NCBI RefSeq assembly: GCF_009741265.1
Contig: NZ_WOWL01000001.1
Coordinates: 992,001-1,056,000, forward strand
Direction of reading: 5' to 3'
DNA: 64,000 nt
DNA from: Pseudarthrobacter sp. GA104
GTDB lineage: Bacteria > Actinomycetota > Actinomycetes > Actinomycetales > Micrococcaceae
Position numbers and translations under genes: made by a program. Positions 53,748-63,273 of the stretch are shown here, piece by piece; within the stretch, counting starts at the first letter, position 1; the number at the start of each line of letters is the position of its first letter. Under the pieces are notes generated by a model, which was not told where the DNA came from, did not search any database, and was given only the letters and a program-made list of their open reading frames with translations.

Positions 53748-55838
53748 ATGGCATACGATTTGGTCGTGAATAGCCTCTGGTCAGACGTTGAAGTGAAGAC
53801 CTCCGCTGCCGACCGTTTGAATCGCGAACCCTTCAGCCGAAAAGCAGCGGACCTCATCAACAGCGTCCCGCATGGTGCCGAAAGCACAGTCTTTGGAATC
53901 ATTGGGGCGTGGGGCAGCGGCAAATCCTCAGTGCTAAACCTCATTGAAGAGCATCTCTCAGACGATATTCAGGCAGTGAGATTTAGCCCGTGGGCAGTGA
54001 CAGACACCAGCGGCCTCTTGGCTGAGTTCTACTCGACATTGCTTTCTGCCAGCCCTCACTTGAGTAAAAAGAAGAACCGCGAAGTAGTGGCTGCTCTCGT
54101 GAGAAAAGGGCTCCCTGCATTAGGAGCGATCCCCGGGGCAGGAACAGCCCTTAGGGATACGGCAAACTCACTTCTTACCCCAGAGAACTGGAACGCTCAA
54201 TTTGAAAAAGTGCAAAGGATCCTTGAGTCGGAAGGAGCTCGCATCCTGATGATCGTTGACGATGTGGATCGGTTGCATGGCGAAGAAGCTCTTACACTCA
54301 TGAAGACGATCCGGATGCTTGGACGCTTCAGCAATGTGCATTACCTCCTGGCATACGATCATGAAGCATTGTGCGATGCCTTGGAACCAAAAGTAGGCAG
54401 TCGAGATCGTGCGGCTGCATACCTTGAGAAGATTGTGCAGTATCCGCTGACCATTCCTGCCGCCCAGCGACGGCATCTGAAGCTTCTCTTGGATGAGGGT
54501 CTGGATGACCTACCGGCGGGGACACTGTTGGACCGGAACTCAGGTGCGCGGATCCGCTTTGAGTGGTTTTACGAAGAAACTGCTTCCAAACTCATCACGA
54601 CGGTGCGCTCTGTCAAACGCTTCGTCTCGCAGGCTTCTCACTACATCACGCTCGTCGGCGTCGATGAGGTCGATGTCGGCGACTTTCTCACCCTGACCTT
54701 TCTTCGGCTGCATTTTCCGCATGTTTACGAGAAGCTCCGTCTGTGGAAAGTGGATTTGACAGGCCAAGGGGGTGCACTGGATCCGAACTACAAAGCACCC
54801 GACAAAAATGAATGGCTGGAACGACTGGGCTCGCTCCTTGGCGATACGACGAGAGCCAGATGGGCTGCTGAGACGATGAAGTCCCTGTTCCCGGCGATCT
54901 ACCATGGCAATGCTTCACCTGAAGTTCCGCGTTTAAGCCATCCGGACTATTTTGACCGGTACTTCCTTTTTGGTGTTCCTGAGGGGGACGTCTCTGACCT
55001 TCAGGTAAATGCAGACATTCAGCGAGTGCTAGGTTACGGTTCCGAGGAATTCTCCGTCGATGACTTCCGAGCCACGTTCACATCAGAAACTCCCGGTACG
55101 TCGTATGCCTCGGTCGAGAAAGCTGCGAGCATTACTCGGCCAATGGCAGATGATCCAGCCACCGCGGTCCGTCTGACGTCCTTCGCCCTTTGGCTTGCTT
55201 CAGTCAACTCCGATGCAACCTCCCCAGTAGCCTTCGATACGTGGACTGGGGAATTACTGGCAAAGCATCCAGGATTTGACGATCTCAGCCAACTCAATGC
55301 TCGTCTTGGCGGTCTGCGGGAAATTCGGATGCTCAGCGGTGGTCTGAACAGGGCTTCCACGCTCCTTGAACATGTGTACGACCAGGGGGAGCTAGCCGTA
55401 CCGGCGGGTGCCGCCCTTTCACAGATCAAGCCTGCTGTCGTCGAGGTGGCCATTCGCGAGTTGATTGACTACGCAAAGTCAATGCCTAGCCCGGTAAACA
55501 CGAGGCGATTCTTCGACACTTACGGCTTGATTAGGGACTGCGAAGGACTTCAGGTCGCGCGGAGGAAAGTCTCTGACGCGTTAGAAAGCGGAGACATCAA
55601 TGCCGTCCTGTTGGTCTCCTTCTTCGCAACTGTCGACTCAGACTCTGGCGGCATGGGGAATGGAGGTGGTTCCCTCTCACCCGACGGGCTAGTACAACTT
55701 GTGGACCTAGATACACTGCGGGCTCTTGAAATCCGAGCACCCTCTCAAGATGGGTACACTGTCACAGCAGACTTACAACGCCACTTCGACAAGGTAACTT
55801 CTTTGTTCTCGCATTGGCGTGAAGGCTTGGAGAAATAG
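53748..55838 (+). CDS. KAP-family P-loop NTPase
   Basis: 696 residues. Walker A is GAWGSGKS at 53-60. Walker B is ILMIVDDVDRL around 166-176, with the KAP-type DDVDR. RFSPWAVTD at 78-86 is the conserved strand after Walker A, and LLAYDHEALCDAL, then EKIVQYPLTIP are the sensor and arginine-side motifs. Residues 115-140 between Walker A and B are moderately hydrophobic; KAP proteins often have membrane helices there. The C-terminal 350 residues have no domain I know. KAP NTPases are frequent in phage-defence islands and at cell membranes. No SD is obvious. G+C is about 53 percent, foreign to the host. phoD 3' remnants flank it on both sides. Confidence 0.9.
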   Translation: MAYDLVVNSLWSDVEVKTSAADRLNREPFSRKAADLINSVPHGAESTVFGIIGAWGSGKSSVLNLIEEHLSDDIQAVRFSPWAVTDTSGLLAEFYSTLLSASPHLSKKKNREVVAALVRKGLPALGAIPGAGTALRDTANSLLTPENWNAQFEKVQRILESEGARILMIVDDVDRLHGEEALTLMKTIRMLGRFSNVHYLLAYDHEALCDALEPKVGSRDRAAAYLEKIVQYPLTIPAAQRRHLKLLLDEGLDDLPAGTLLDRNSGARIRFEWFYEETASKLITTVRSVKRFVSQASHYITLVGVDEVDVGDFLTLTFLRLHFPHVYEKLRLWKVDLTGQGGALDPNYKAPDKNEWLERLGSLLGDTTRARWAAETMKSLFPAIYHGNASPEVPRLSHPDYFDRYFLFGVPEGDVSDLQVNADIQRVLGYGSEEFSVDDFRATFTSETPGTSYASVEKAASITRPMADDPATAVRLTSFALWLASVNSDATSPVAFDTWTGELLAKHPGFDDLSQLNARLGGLREIRMLSGGLNRASTLLEHVYDQGELAVPAGAALSQIKPAVVEVAIRELIDYAKSMPSPVNTRRFFDTYGLIRDCEGLQVARRKVSDALESGDINAVLLVSFFATVDSDSGGMGNGGGSLSPDGLVQLVDLDTLRALEIRAPSQDGYTVTADLQRHFDKVTSLFSHWREGLEK

Positions 55839-55879
55839 CCAACGGCTGCTCGACCGGCAACCCCGCCTGCTTCCAGCAC

Positions 55880-56070
55880 TGACTCCACCCGGCATTAAAA
55901 CTGCACCTGAACTTCGACACGACAATCGCGGCTACGCGAGCACCAAGATCGCCGGGGACGCTTGGACCGCCGACTTTCCCGGGGCTGGACTAGGTCACGG
56001 CGCCGGGTACCCGTCAGCAAAAAAGCCTCCTTCGCGGTCCAGCACGAGGTGGTGGGGATCCCACCCCGGC
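55880..56070 (+). pseudogene. phoD 3' remnant, copy 2 (right of KAP gene)
   Basis: From about 55900 the sequence follows phoD codons LKFFNDNRGYVNTRI as HLNFDTTIAATRAPRS in broken frames: at DNA level GACAATCGCGGCTACG and GCCTCCTTCGCGGTCCAGCA are clearly shared with 55-180 of the window. It has frameshifts and lacks the end. Same orientation as copy 1, so the KAP gene lies between direct repeats. Confidence 0.75.
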
Positions 56071-56253
56071 CGGGTCACAGACAACATTTGAGGCGAGATC
56101 CGTCAGTTCGTGGGTGCCGCCGCAATAGTTGGAGCCGTCATAGGACCGTGGTGCTCGCGGGCACTGACAGTCTTGGGGAAGAAGGTGGGCGTGCCTGTGA
56201 GCAGGGGGTATTCACGGGTTAGGCTGGCCGAAAGAGGGCCGGATTCGGATTAG

Positions 56254-56380
56254 CTACTGCTGGTCCCCGCCCTCTGCCCCATCTTCAAGTTCGCCAGCTG
56301 CAATCCGTTCGGCGGCGCGCCGATAGGCCTCAGCGATGTAGTCCTCGACGTCCTGTCGTCCAACCCTCCACAGGCCCCTC
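56254..56380 (-). pseudogene. C-terminal remnant of an excisionase-like HTH gene
   Basis: Minus strand reads RGLWRVGRQDVEDYIAEAYR and RRAAERIAAGELEDG to TAG 56254-56256. It is the same text as the end of the intact HTH gene at 57408, about 80 percent identical. The DNA-binding half is missing. Confidence 0.82.
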
Positions 56381-56717
56381 TTATCTTCACTCTTCTCAGG
56401 TGTAGGAATTGTTTGTCCAGGCACTCTGCTGCTCGTTCCTAACACTTTTCAGGTTTGGTGTGAGGAGGACTGTTCAGCATCCAACTGAAACTTATGGCCC
56501 GCGAGGGACCTGCTCCAATCGTGCAGTCAGCACCGACAATATGATGATGGCCCTCGCCCAGTCCCTGAAGGAAGCATTGGTCACGGAACAGGCCCTTTGA
56601 CCTCGGTGCTGGCAATTACAGGCATGGTGGCCCTTTGAATGACAACCGGAGTCTTGAATGGCTGCGGGCCAAGGCGTTTTCCGTGCGTCCGCCTTGGCCC
56701 GCAGGTCTGGTAAAGGG
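56381..56717. other. Intergenic region, no gene recognised
   Basis: About 340 bp between the HTH remnant and the end of the secreted protein gene. A short frame (MMMALAQSLKEAL) near 56540 looks like leftover coding sequence but has no clear parent. Confidence 0.4.
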
Positions 56718-57230
56718 TTAGTTCACTTTGCTGCCGCCGGAGAGGGTCCCGGGTATGGAGAGCGTAGCCCCGCTGGTCTCGTCAGTGACGGAGATGTTGC
56801 TGTAGGACCACGTCGTCAGGGTTGCCCTCTGTCCGTTTGGGCAGTCGAGAACCGTGTTGGCGGCCGGTGGAGTCACTGTCAGTGTCCCAGTGATGTTGCC
56901 ATTCTTGTCTGCCGTGAATTGGCCGCTCTCGGAAACATCAACGTTGACCGTTGTCTTCTTGGGATCGTTCGGGTTGCTTCCGCCGTTGTTGATGCACTGG
57001 TAGGTCGCTGTCAGGCTCGCCGACGCGGTGACTGTCTCGACGGACCCGGACTGCAGGCCTGTTTCCTTGAATTTGACCACCAAGCTCGAACCGGACAGGC
57101 TCGCACTTGTGGCGTTCTTAATGAAGTGCGGGTTGCCACCTGAGCCGTCAGGGGCGGCTTGGGCCGGGCCTCCAATCAGGAAGAACGCCGTGAAAACGGC
57201 AGCAAGAATTACGAGGATGCGCTTGAACAT
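56718..57230 (-). CDS. Secreted hypothetical protein (170 aa) within the island
   Basis: Signal peptide MFKRILVILAAVFTAFFLIG to AQA, then 145 residues rich in Thr/Ser/Asn and probably beta-sheet, with two cysteines (TYQCINNGG and VLDCPNGQ). AGGAGA precedes ATG. Intact and host-like, with lower G+C than typical. No domain known. Confidence 0.78.
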   Translation of the reverse strand: MFKRILVILAAVFTAFFLIGGPAQAAPDGSGGNPHFIKNATSASLSGSSLVVKFKETGLQSGSVETVTASASLTATYQCINNGGSNPNDPKKTTVNVDVSESGQFTADKNGNITGTLTVTPPAANTVLDCPNGQRATLTTWSYSNISVTDETSGATLSIPGTLSGGSKVN

Positions 57231-57407
57231 TTGTTGTCTCCTGGAAAAGACACGAGATGTATTAGAACCCGCCGGTCAAGATGCCAGGCGGACAGAGACT
57301 GGGTTCCCCAGCCAGGCCCTGCGCTAAGGTTCACGTCGCATCGTCGCGGCGCCCCACGGGGGTATCTTAGATCCCATGCGGCCGGCGAAACCCGTTACTG
57401 GTCGGTA

Positions 57408-57689
57408 TTAGGGGCCCCTAATCTGAGCCCGACCGCGTGGCGGGTCCTCAGCCCCGCCCTCGTCCTGAAGATCGCCGGCTACGATCCGTTCAGCTGTGCG
57501 CCGGTACGCCTGCTCGATGTAGTCTTCGACGTCCTGGCGGCCAATGCGCCACAGGCCCCTTCCGCCGACCTGAAAAGCGCGCAACTCCCCCGTCCTGATA
57601 AGACCTTGAACAAGACTTTGCTTCACGTTCAACTCATCTGCGACCTGCGCCATCGTCAGGAAACGGGGCTGGTGTGGTTCAGCAATCAC
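57408..57689 (-). CDS. Excisionase-like helix-turn-helix protein (intact copy)
   Basis: 93 residues from a GTG at 57689. The MerR/Xis-type HTH is FLTMAQVADELNVKQSLV with the recognition helix to LIRTGELRAFQVGGRGLWRI, then a C-terminal tail GRQDVEDYIEQAYRRTAERI. Proteins of this sort act as excisionases or small regulators in mobile elements. One broken copy lies on each side (56254 and 57817). No integrase gene is visible nearby. Confidence 0.82.
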   Translation of the reverse strand: MIAEPHQPRFLTMAQVADELNVKQSLVQGLIRTGELRAFQVGGRGLWRIGRQDVEDYIEQAYRRTAERIVAGDLQDEGGAEDPPRGRAQIRGP

Positions 57690-57816
57690 CCGCCTATCCT
57701 ATTCGGGGTTAGTTCCCGGCGCTGGAACCACCCAACCTCACAAACCTCGCAAAAACCAGACGCAGCTCGAGAGGCTCTTCCCCCGTCATTCCGGGAACGA
57801 ACCGCACCAGCCCCGG

Positions 57817-57936
57817 TTATCGGGCAAGATAACCGCGGCCCCCGACTTGGAGGGCGCGCAGATCCCCCGCCTTGATGAGGCCGCGGATGAGGCTCTCCTT
57901 TACGTTGAGCTCTTCTGCAGCCTGCTCGATCGTCAG
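57817..57936 (-). pseudogene. Middle fragment of a third HTH copy, cut by the IS21 element
   Basis: Reads LTIEQAAEELNVKESLIRGL and IKAGDLRALQVGGRGYLAR then TAA 57817-57819. It begins exactly at the left end of the IS (57937), so the insertion removed its first ten or so codons, and the end after GRGY is lost to a stop. Confidence 0.85.
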
Positions 57937-58004
57937 TGTTGACGCCAACCGAAAATAGAGCCAAAAATGCCAACTGAAAATGAGGACACTGACCATTATG
58001 GAAG

Positions 58005-59240
58005 GTGATCACATTGGATGTTTGGGCGCAGATACGCCACCGATACGCGACGGAGAAAATCTCCAAGAGGGAGCTGGCTAAACAGCTCGGAGTTTCCCGG
58101 GGGACGGTGGACCGGGCGTTGGAGGCGGAGCGTCCGCCGAAGTATGAGCGGAAGCCAGCCGGTTCGAGCTTTGATGCTTACGCGGCGGAGGTGCGGGCCC
58201 TGTTGGTTCAGACGCCGACGATGATGCCGGCCTCGGTACTGGCCGAACGCGTGGGCTGGACGGGCTCTGCGTCCTTATTCCGGGACAAGATCCGTGGACT
58301 CCGGCCCGAATATGTGCCGGCGGATCCGGTGGACAGGCTCCATGAACCGGGCCAAGCGATGCAATGTGATTTGTGGTTTCCGCATGAGCCGCTTCCTCTG
58401 GGGCACGGGCAGGAGGGCAAGCCTCCGGTATTGGTGATGACGAGCGCGTTCTCCGGATACATCCAGGCCAGGATGCTGCCGACCCGTACGACCTTTGATC
58501 TGCTGGGTGGGATGTGGTCGCTGCTGCAAGAGGCCGGTGCAGTCCCCACGCAGCTGGTCTGGGACAACGAATCAGGGATCGGCCAGGACCGGCTGACCGA
58601 GCCGACGGCGGCGTTCGCGGGCGTGCTGGGCTGCGAGATCCGGCAGTTGCCGCCACGGGATCCAGAATCCAAGGGCATCGTGGAGCGGATGAACCGTTAC
58701 TTCCGCCAAGGCTTCATGCCCGGCCGGACGTTCGCGTCCCCGCTGGATTTCAACGACCAGCTCGCGGACTGGCTGCCACGCGCGAACGCCCGCTACTCCC
58801 GGACCCGGCACGGACGCCCGGCCGAGCTCTTCGTCCGAGACCGGGACGCGATGCGGCCGTTGACGCCGGTGGCGCCCGAGTTCGCATTCCGCAGCAGCGT
58901 CCGGCTGCCACGGGACTACTACGTGCGGGTCTTTTCTAACGACTATTCCGTGGACCCAGGAGCGATTGGGCGGATCGTGGACGTCGAAGCAGACCTGGAA
59001 AAGGTGACCGTGAGCGCAGACGGCCGGCTGCTGGCCAGGCACGAGCGGCGGTGGGCCAGACACCAAATCTTCACCGACCCCGGGCACGTGGACAAAGCCG
59101 CCTCGCTCCGACGGATCCACCGCAGCATCAAGGCCGGACGATCCACGGTGGTAGAGGAACGGGACCTGTCGATCTATGACGAACTGTTCGGTGTCGCCAT
59201 CCCCGACGATGCCCGCGAGCTCTCCGGAGCAGGCCGGTGA
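58005..59240 (+). CDS. istA: IS21 transposase IstA
   Basis: 411 residues. HTH at 18-45 (SKRELAKQLGVSRGTVDRAL), then a DDE RNaseH core with Asp in MQCDLWFPHE, Asp in WDNESGIG and Glu in SKGIVERMNR. The C-terminal YYVRVFSNDYSVDPGAIG is the conserved Mu-type beta-barrel. GTG 58005 is taken as start; an earlier start in the IS end is possible. No stop or frameshift, so likely functional. Confidence 0.95.
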   Translation: MITLDVWAQIRHRYATEKISKRELAKQLGVSRGTVDRALEAERPPKYERKPAGSSFDAYAAEVRALLVQTPTMMPASVLAERVGWTGSASLFRDKIRGLRPEYVPADPVDRLHEPGQAMQCDLWFPHEPLPLGHGQEGKPPVLVMTSAFSGYIQARMLPTRTTFDLLGGMWSLLQEAGAVPTQLVWDNESGIGQDRLTEPTAAFAGVLGCEIRQLPPRDPESKGIVERMNRYFRQGFMPGRTFASPLDFNDQLADWLPRANARYSRTRHGRPAELFVRDRDAMRPLTPVAPEFAFRSSVRLPRDYYVRVFSNDYSVDPGAIGRIVDVEADLEKVTVSADGRLLARHERRWARHQIFTDPGHVDKAASLRRIHRSIKAGRSTVVEERDLSIYDELFGVAIPDDARELSGAGR

Positions 59241-60058
59241 ACGGGGCAGTGAAGGACATCGAGTACTACGCCCGCGCACTGCGCGCCCCGCGAATTGCCG
59301 GCGGCTACCGATCCCTCGGCGACCGGGCACGGGAGGCAGGCTGGTCACACGAGGAATACCTCGCCGCTGTCCTCTCCCGCGAGGTCGCCGAACGCGAAGC
59401 CTCCGGGGCCGCCCTGCGGATCAGGGCCGCGAGGTTCCCCGGACACAAGCACCTGGAAGAGTTCAACTTCGACCACCAGCCTGCTGCGGACCGGAACCTC
59501 GTCGCGCATCTCGGCACCGGAGTCTTCCTGGAAGAAGCCAAGAACGTGGTCCTGCTCGGCCCGCCCGGCACCGGGAAAACCCATCTGGCCGTCGGGATCG
59601 GGATCCGGGCCGCACGCGCCGGGCACCGCGTGCTGTTCGACACCGCGACCGGGTGGGTATCGAGACTGGCCGAAGCCCACGACCGCGGCCGCCTGCCCCA
59701 GGAACTGGCCAAGCTCCGCCGCTACAAGCTGCTCATCGTTGACGAAGTCGGCTACATCCCCTTCGACCAGGACTCGGCCAACCTGTTCTTCCAGCTGGTC
59801 TCATCCCGCTATGAACACGCCTCCCTGGTGCTTACCAGCAACCTCGCCTTCAGCAGGTGGGGCGAAGTCTTCAGCGACGCGACAGTGGCATCGGCGATGA
59901 TCGACCGGATCGTCCACCACGCAGAAGTCCTGAACCTCACCGGCAGCAGCTACCGGGCTCCGGAACAAGACCAGAACACAGCTTCAGGCACAATAGAACA
60001 GCAACCCGTGGCCCTGTTTTCAGTCGGCAAAACTGGCCCTATTTTCGGTTGGCGTTAA
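59237..60058 (+). CDS. istB: IS21 helper ATPase IstB
   Basis: 273 residues from GTG, overlapping istA by 4 bp. AAA+ helper with Walker A (LLGPPGTGKTHLA, about 108) and Walker B (LLIVDEVGYIPFD), and ASLVLTSNLAFSRWGE as sensor. It aids target choice of IstA. The last 20 codons run into the right end of the IS. Confidence 0.95.
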   Translation: MNGAVKDIEYYARALRAPRIAGGYRSLGDRAREAGWSHEEYLAAVLSREVAEREASGAALRIRAARFPGHKHLEEFNFDHQPAADRNLVAHLGTGVFLEEAKNVVLLGPPGTGKTHLAVGIGIRAARAGHRVLFDTATGWVSRLAEAHDRGRLPQELAKLRRYKLLIVDEVGYIPFDQDSANLFFQLVSSRYEHASLVLTSNLAFSRWGEVFSDATVASAMIDRIVHHAEVLNLTGSSYRAPEQDQNTASGTIEQQPVALFSVGKTGPIFGWR

Positions 60059-60061
60059 CAG

Positions 60062-60470
60062 CCGGCGTCCGAGTTCGCTGCACCCGGTGTCGGCGTCGAG
60101 CCGGGCACGGATTGCTGGCTCTAGGAATCGGTCCTGATCCGCGACGGCGAAGCCATCGCCCACCTGCAGGAAAACATCTCGGCCCAGCCCGTCAGCCTCG
60201 CAAAAAGCGCCGCCGCGCCCCTTCACGTCAAAAACGACGGCGGTGCACCCCTTGCTTGCCGCGCTCAACAACCAGCTGGGTCGACTGCCCGGACCGTGCG
60301 AGTGCCAGATCAGCCTCAGGCAGGTAGGGCTCAGCCGTGCGAAGCTGCTGGACCTGCGCCCCTCGGATCCCGTCCTGGTCCTCACCTAGTACTTTCGATA
60401 CGGCAACCAGCCCTTCTACCTAGCCAAATGCCTGATCACTGCCAGGGCCTGAGCGCTTTCTCGGCATCAG
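60062..60470 (+). pseudogene. C-terminal half of a GntR-UTRA regulator, decayed
   Basis: Aligns with 34088-34500 of the intact regulator over about 400 bp (roughly 80 percent). It has a TAG in place of Trp (CWLW becomes CWL-stop at 60121), a frameshift near 60245 and a further TAG in the LTQY position. The IS21 right end abuts it directly. Confidence 0.87.
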
Positions 60471-60758
60471 ATCCGCCGGGTGATCGATGAGGAGAGTGGC
60501 CCTCCCCTAGAAGGCAGCAGCCACGTTACTTCCGAGCCCCGGCCTGTGTCCCATCTCCTGCAAGTCCCGTGAAACATTGCTTGGCGTACGCCCCGAAAAT
60601 GATGGCAATGAACGTCGGCAGGTGATACCGCGATAAAGGGCCGATCCTGCCCTTGTCCGGTCGGGCTGTGCAATCCGGCCATGGTCGAGCCCGACGTCCT
60701 CTCAGACACCCCGCCCGGAACGTTGATGGCGCTCCCGGCCAGAATCCTAGACGGCCCC
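60471..60758. other. Intergenic region with a possible membrane-protein tail
   Basis: On the minus strand a frame ends PTFIAIIFGAYAKQCFTGLA and a stop near 60526. It looks like the last helix of an unknown protein, but no start or parent gene is seen. Otherwise empty. Confidence 0.35.
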
Positions 60759-62578
60759 CTAGGGAAGAGTCATTGGGAAACCTGCCGACGTGAGGATATT
60801 GGATAAATGCAGGCGAACAGGAGGGCGACGATGGGCACCTGCCGCCAAAGCACCTGCAAGCCAAGCATCCCCTTTACCCAAGTTAATTTCCGGTGCAAAT
60901 CGTTCTAGTTCCCCTACATGTACTGGCACTATGCCTCGCTCCGCTAGCTTGCTTAGAAACTCATCTGCTTTGCCTCGCTGAGCTCTAAAGCCGCTAACTC
61001 CGAAGTCTTTGAGTCTCTGCCATTCGCTATCGACCCTCAGGACGTTCGTAATGTCTCTCTTGGTATTGCCTGTGTAGTCATCGCCTAGGTTTTGCCCTAA
61101 GACCACTTGAACGAGACGGAGCACTTCTTCATTTTTTCTGATTACGCGGGGCGTTCTGAACTCTGCCGTAGCAGCAGCGTACGTGCTTTGAATGTCACTC
61201 CAGTTACCTTGAAATAGCGCGAACAGCTTTTGGATGGTCTGCTCATCGTTGACTATGTCCAAGTCAGGAGAAGCGACAACCGGCACACCCGAAGCGAGCA
61301 GCACGCGGGACAGGGCGCTGATGTGTCCCTTGCCTGAAGATGAAATGAAAAGGACATCATGCGGACGAATAGGCAATGTGGTTTCTTCATCCAACGCTTC
61401 CAGGGCAGCAGCATAGAAACGGCAATCCCTTTCATTCTCGGTCACAACCACCACACGATGAAAAAGGCCGTCCAAGAGGTTCGAATGCCGCAAAGCGGCG
61501 GAACTCCAAGCACTTCGAAGAGTGTTGGATTCTAAGTGGGTAGCAACGGACGTGTCCCGGTCTCTGCTAAGGCGAATAACGGAGACAGCCACCTCGTCTG
61601 CGTCCAAGAGCCCAGTGAGAAAGTGCCTATCGTGCGTGGCGACGACAAGTTGGATGGCGCGTGAATGGGCCAACCGGGCGAGAGTTGAGCCTAAAATTCT
61701 GGCTTGAGGCGGGTGGAGAAAAGCCTCCGGCTCATCCACGAGGATTATAGGGAAACTTGCCGTAATGACTGGCAGAAGAAGCGCAAGCGCGCTCTGCATG
61801 CCATCACCTTGGGTATGCAAGGCAGGAAGGGACTTCAGTTCTTCCTTGTAAGCGCCACCACCGCTGTATAGCTGATCCACTGGTGGAGCCTCGGCGGATG
61901 GCTTACCCACTCGAAAGAAGACGTTTCCGCTCAGCGGGTCGAGCGTAAGGTCAATCCCAAAGATGCTCTTAGCTGCCGATAGGAACTGTTCGTGCAGTTC
62001 CGCCCTATCCTCCAGATAGTGCACAGCATGGATTGCAGGATCACCGAAATCCAGTCTCCGTTGAACTGGTTGAATGTGCTCGAAGCGTTGCTGTGCCACA
62101 GCTAGATAGGCCAAGTACGGCGCCAGCGCACCTAAAGGGTTTCCGCCTTGCTCACTGCCCTTGCGGTATTGCACTATATCGCCTGCACTTGTTCTGCCTC
62201 CCCCTGCACCCCCGGTGACATGAAACCAACTGGTGCGTTCGGCGCATCTGAGTACGCGTAGTTCTGCCCTATCCACTCCAGCATGTCGGCAATGGAGCCC
62301 TCCCACTCATAAGAACACTTCTGGAGGACGTGATGAACCGGGGTGGGCTGCCCATAGTGGCTGTGAATGACTCCATAAATCTCCCGAAGTAACGTCGATT
62401 TCCCGACGTTGTTGCCACCCACAATTGCAGTTACACCTGTCTTCGCGATGGGAACTTGTTCCCCGGAGATGAGCTCTAGGGACGAGAGACGAAAGCCGAA
62501 TTTGTTTGCTTCCCCTCCCGCCAATTCATCGCCTAGGTCCGTAAGCCAAGGCCGAGTGGATCGTTCACTATTGTGCAT
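60759..62578 (-). pseudogene. OLD-like AAA ATPase with TOPRIM-type end, one frameshift
   Basis: ATG 62578 opens MHNSERSTRPWLTDLGDELA, with Walker A (GGNNVGKST) at 54-62. The frame is lost near 62212 in a run of five G. With one more G it continues GAGGGRTSAGDIVQYRKG and has Walker B ILVDEPEAFLHPPQAR, H-loop VVATHDRHF, then a TOPRIM-like part (VVVVTENERDCRFY, then SPDLDIVND). The layout is that of OLD-family nucleases, which include phage-defence proteins such as GajA. G+C is near one half. No UvrD-type helicase partner is next to it. If the shift is real the protein is broken; a sequencing error or slippage at the G run is possible. Confidence 0.83.
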
Positions 62579-63273
62579 AGCGATGAGCTTATACAAGGGG
62601 ACCGCCACTGCCACAGGGACCGTGCATGATGCAGGGTTGAGTTGAAAGCCGCCTGAACCTGCAGCCGCTTCGAAACTTAGCCGTCCGCACACACGAACCT
62701 CCGCTAGAAGTTAAGACGTGCCTAAAGTTGCTTGGTTGTCTGACACGGCCCTTGCTTTGCTACGGCAGAACGCCTCCAAATCGTGCTGCTGACAAGATGT
62801 GCGACCACTATAGGGTCCCTTCATCCCTAGTAAACAGTTACGTCCTCGAAACCCTCCACGCACACTAGGCGGTCAAGCAGCAGACTGGTTAAGGGACGAG
62901 AAGACGCAATTTGGCACCAGCTCGAACAAACCACCAACCACGGCCTCGAAAGGAAAACAACGCCCTCGTGCAGAAGCTATGGCACTAGCCGTGATTCATT
63001 GCATATCTTCAACGCTCCGGACGCGTGGGACTACTAGATTGCGCGCCATCTTCGCCAGCTCAATACAGGGGCAGGCGCAGGGGCGAGTGGCGGGTTGAGG
63101 CACTCATTTTCGAGGAGTACATCTCCCTGGAAAAGACTACGGACTGAGTCTGCCCACTCAGCGAGCGTTGGCCTGGCGCAACGAGACTGCGCCCGGCGGC
63201 GGGCTGTTTGGTTTGGCGCGAGACTGCTCATTTATCCCCCCAGATTTCGCCGCATAACGGGCCCCGGCAGGGT
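62579..63273. other. Intergenic region, no gene recognised
   Basis: About 690 bp between the OLD-like gene and the end of the next minus-strand gene. Composition shifts from mixed to G+C-rich around 63030. Short open frames occur on both strands, none with start sites or protein-like content. Confidence 0.5.

Larger units (their letters stand above)
57937..60060 (+). mobile_element. IS21-family insertion sequence, complete
   Basis: 2124 bp. The ends are TGTTGACGCCAACCGAAAAT on the left and, in inverted form, TGTTAACGCCAACCGAAAAT on the right, 19 of 20 bases alike. A second inner repeat (GCCAACTGAAAAT left, GCCGACTGAAAA right) lies next to each, as usual for IS21. It carries istA and istB with a 4-bp overlap. 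No target-site duplication is seen: the left flank is the HTH fragment and the right flank is a regulator fragment, so at least one side was rearranged. Confidence 0.93.

Noticed and set aside
57686..58066. Minus-strand frame spanning the IS left border
   Set aside because: Reads through IS end and intergenic DNA, no start site and no protein-like content.
60759..62578. Gabija (GajA-GajB) system
   Set aside because: Only an OLD-like gene is present; there is no UvrD-like helicase next to it.
62579..63273. Possible toxin-antitoxin or small RNA in the gap
   Set aside because: No paired small frames, no clear promoter-terminator unit.
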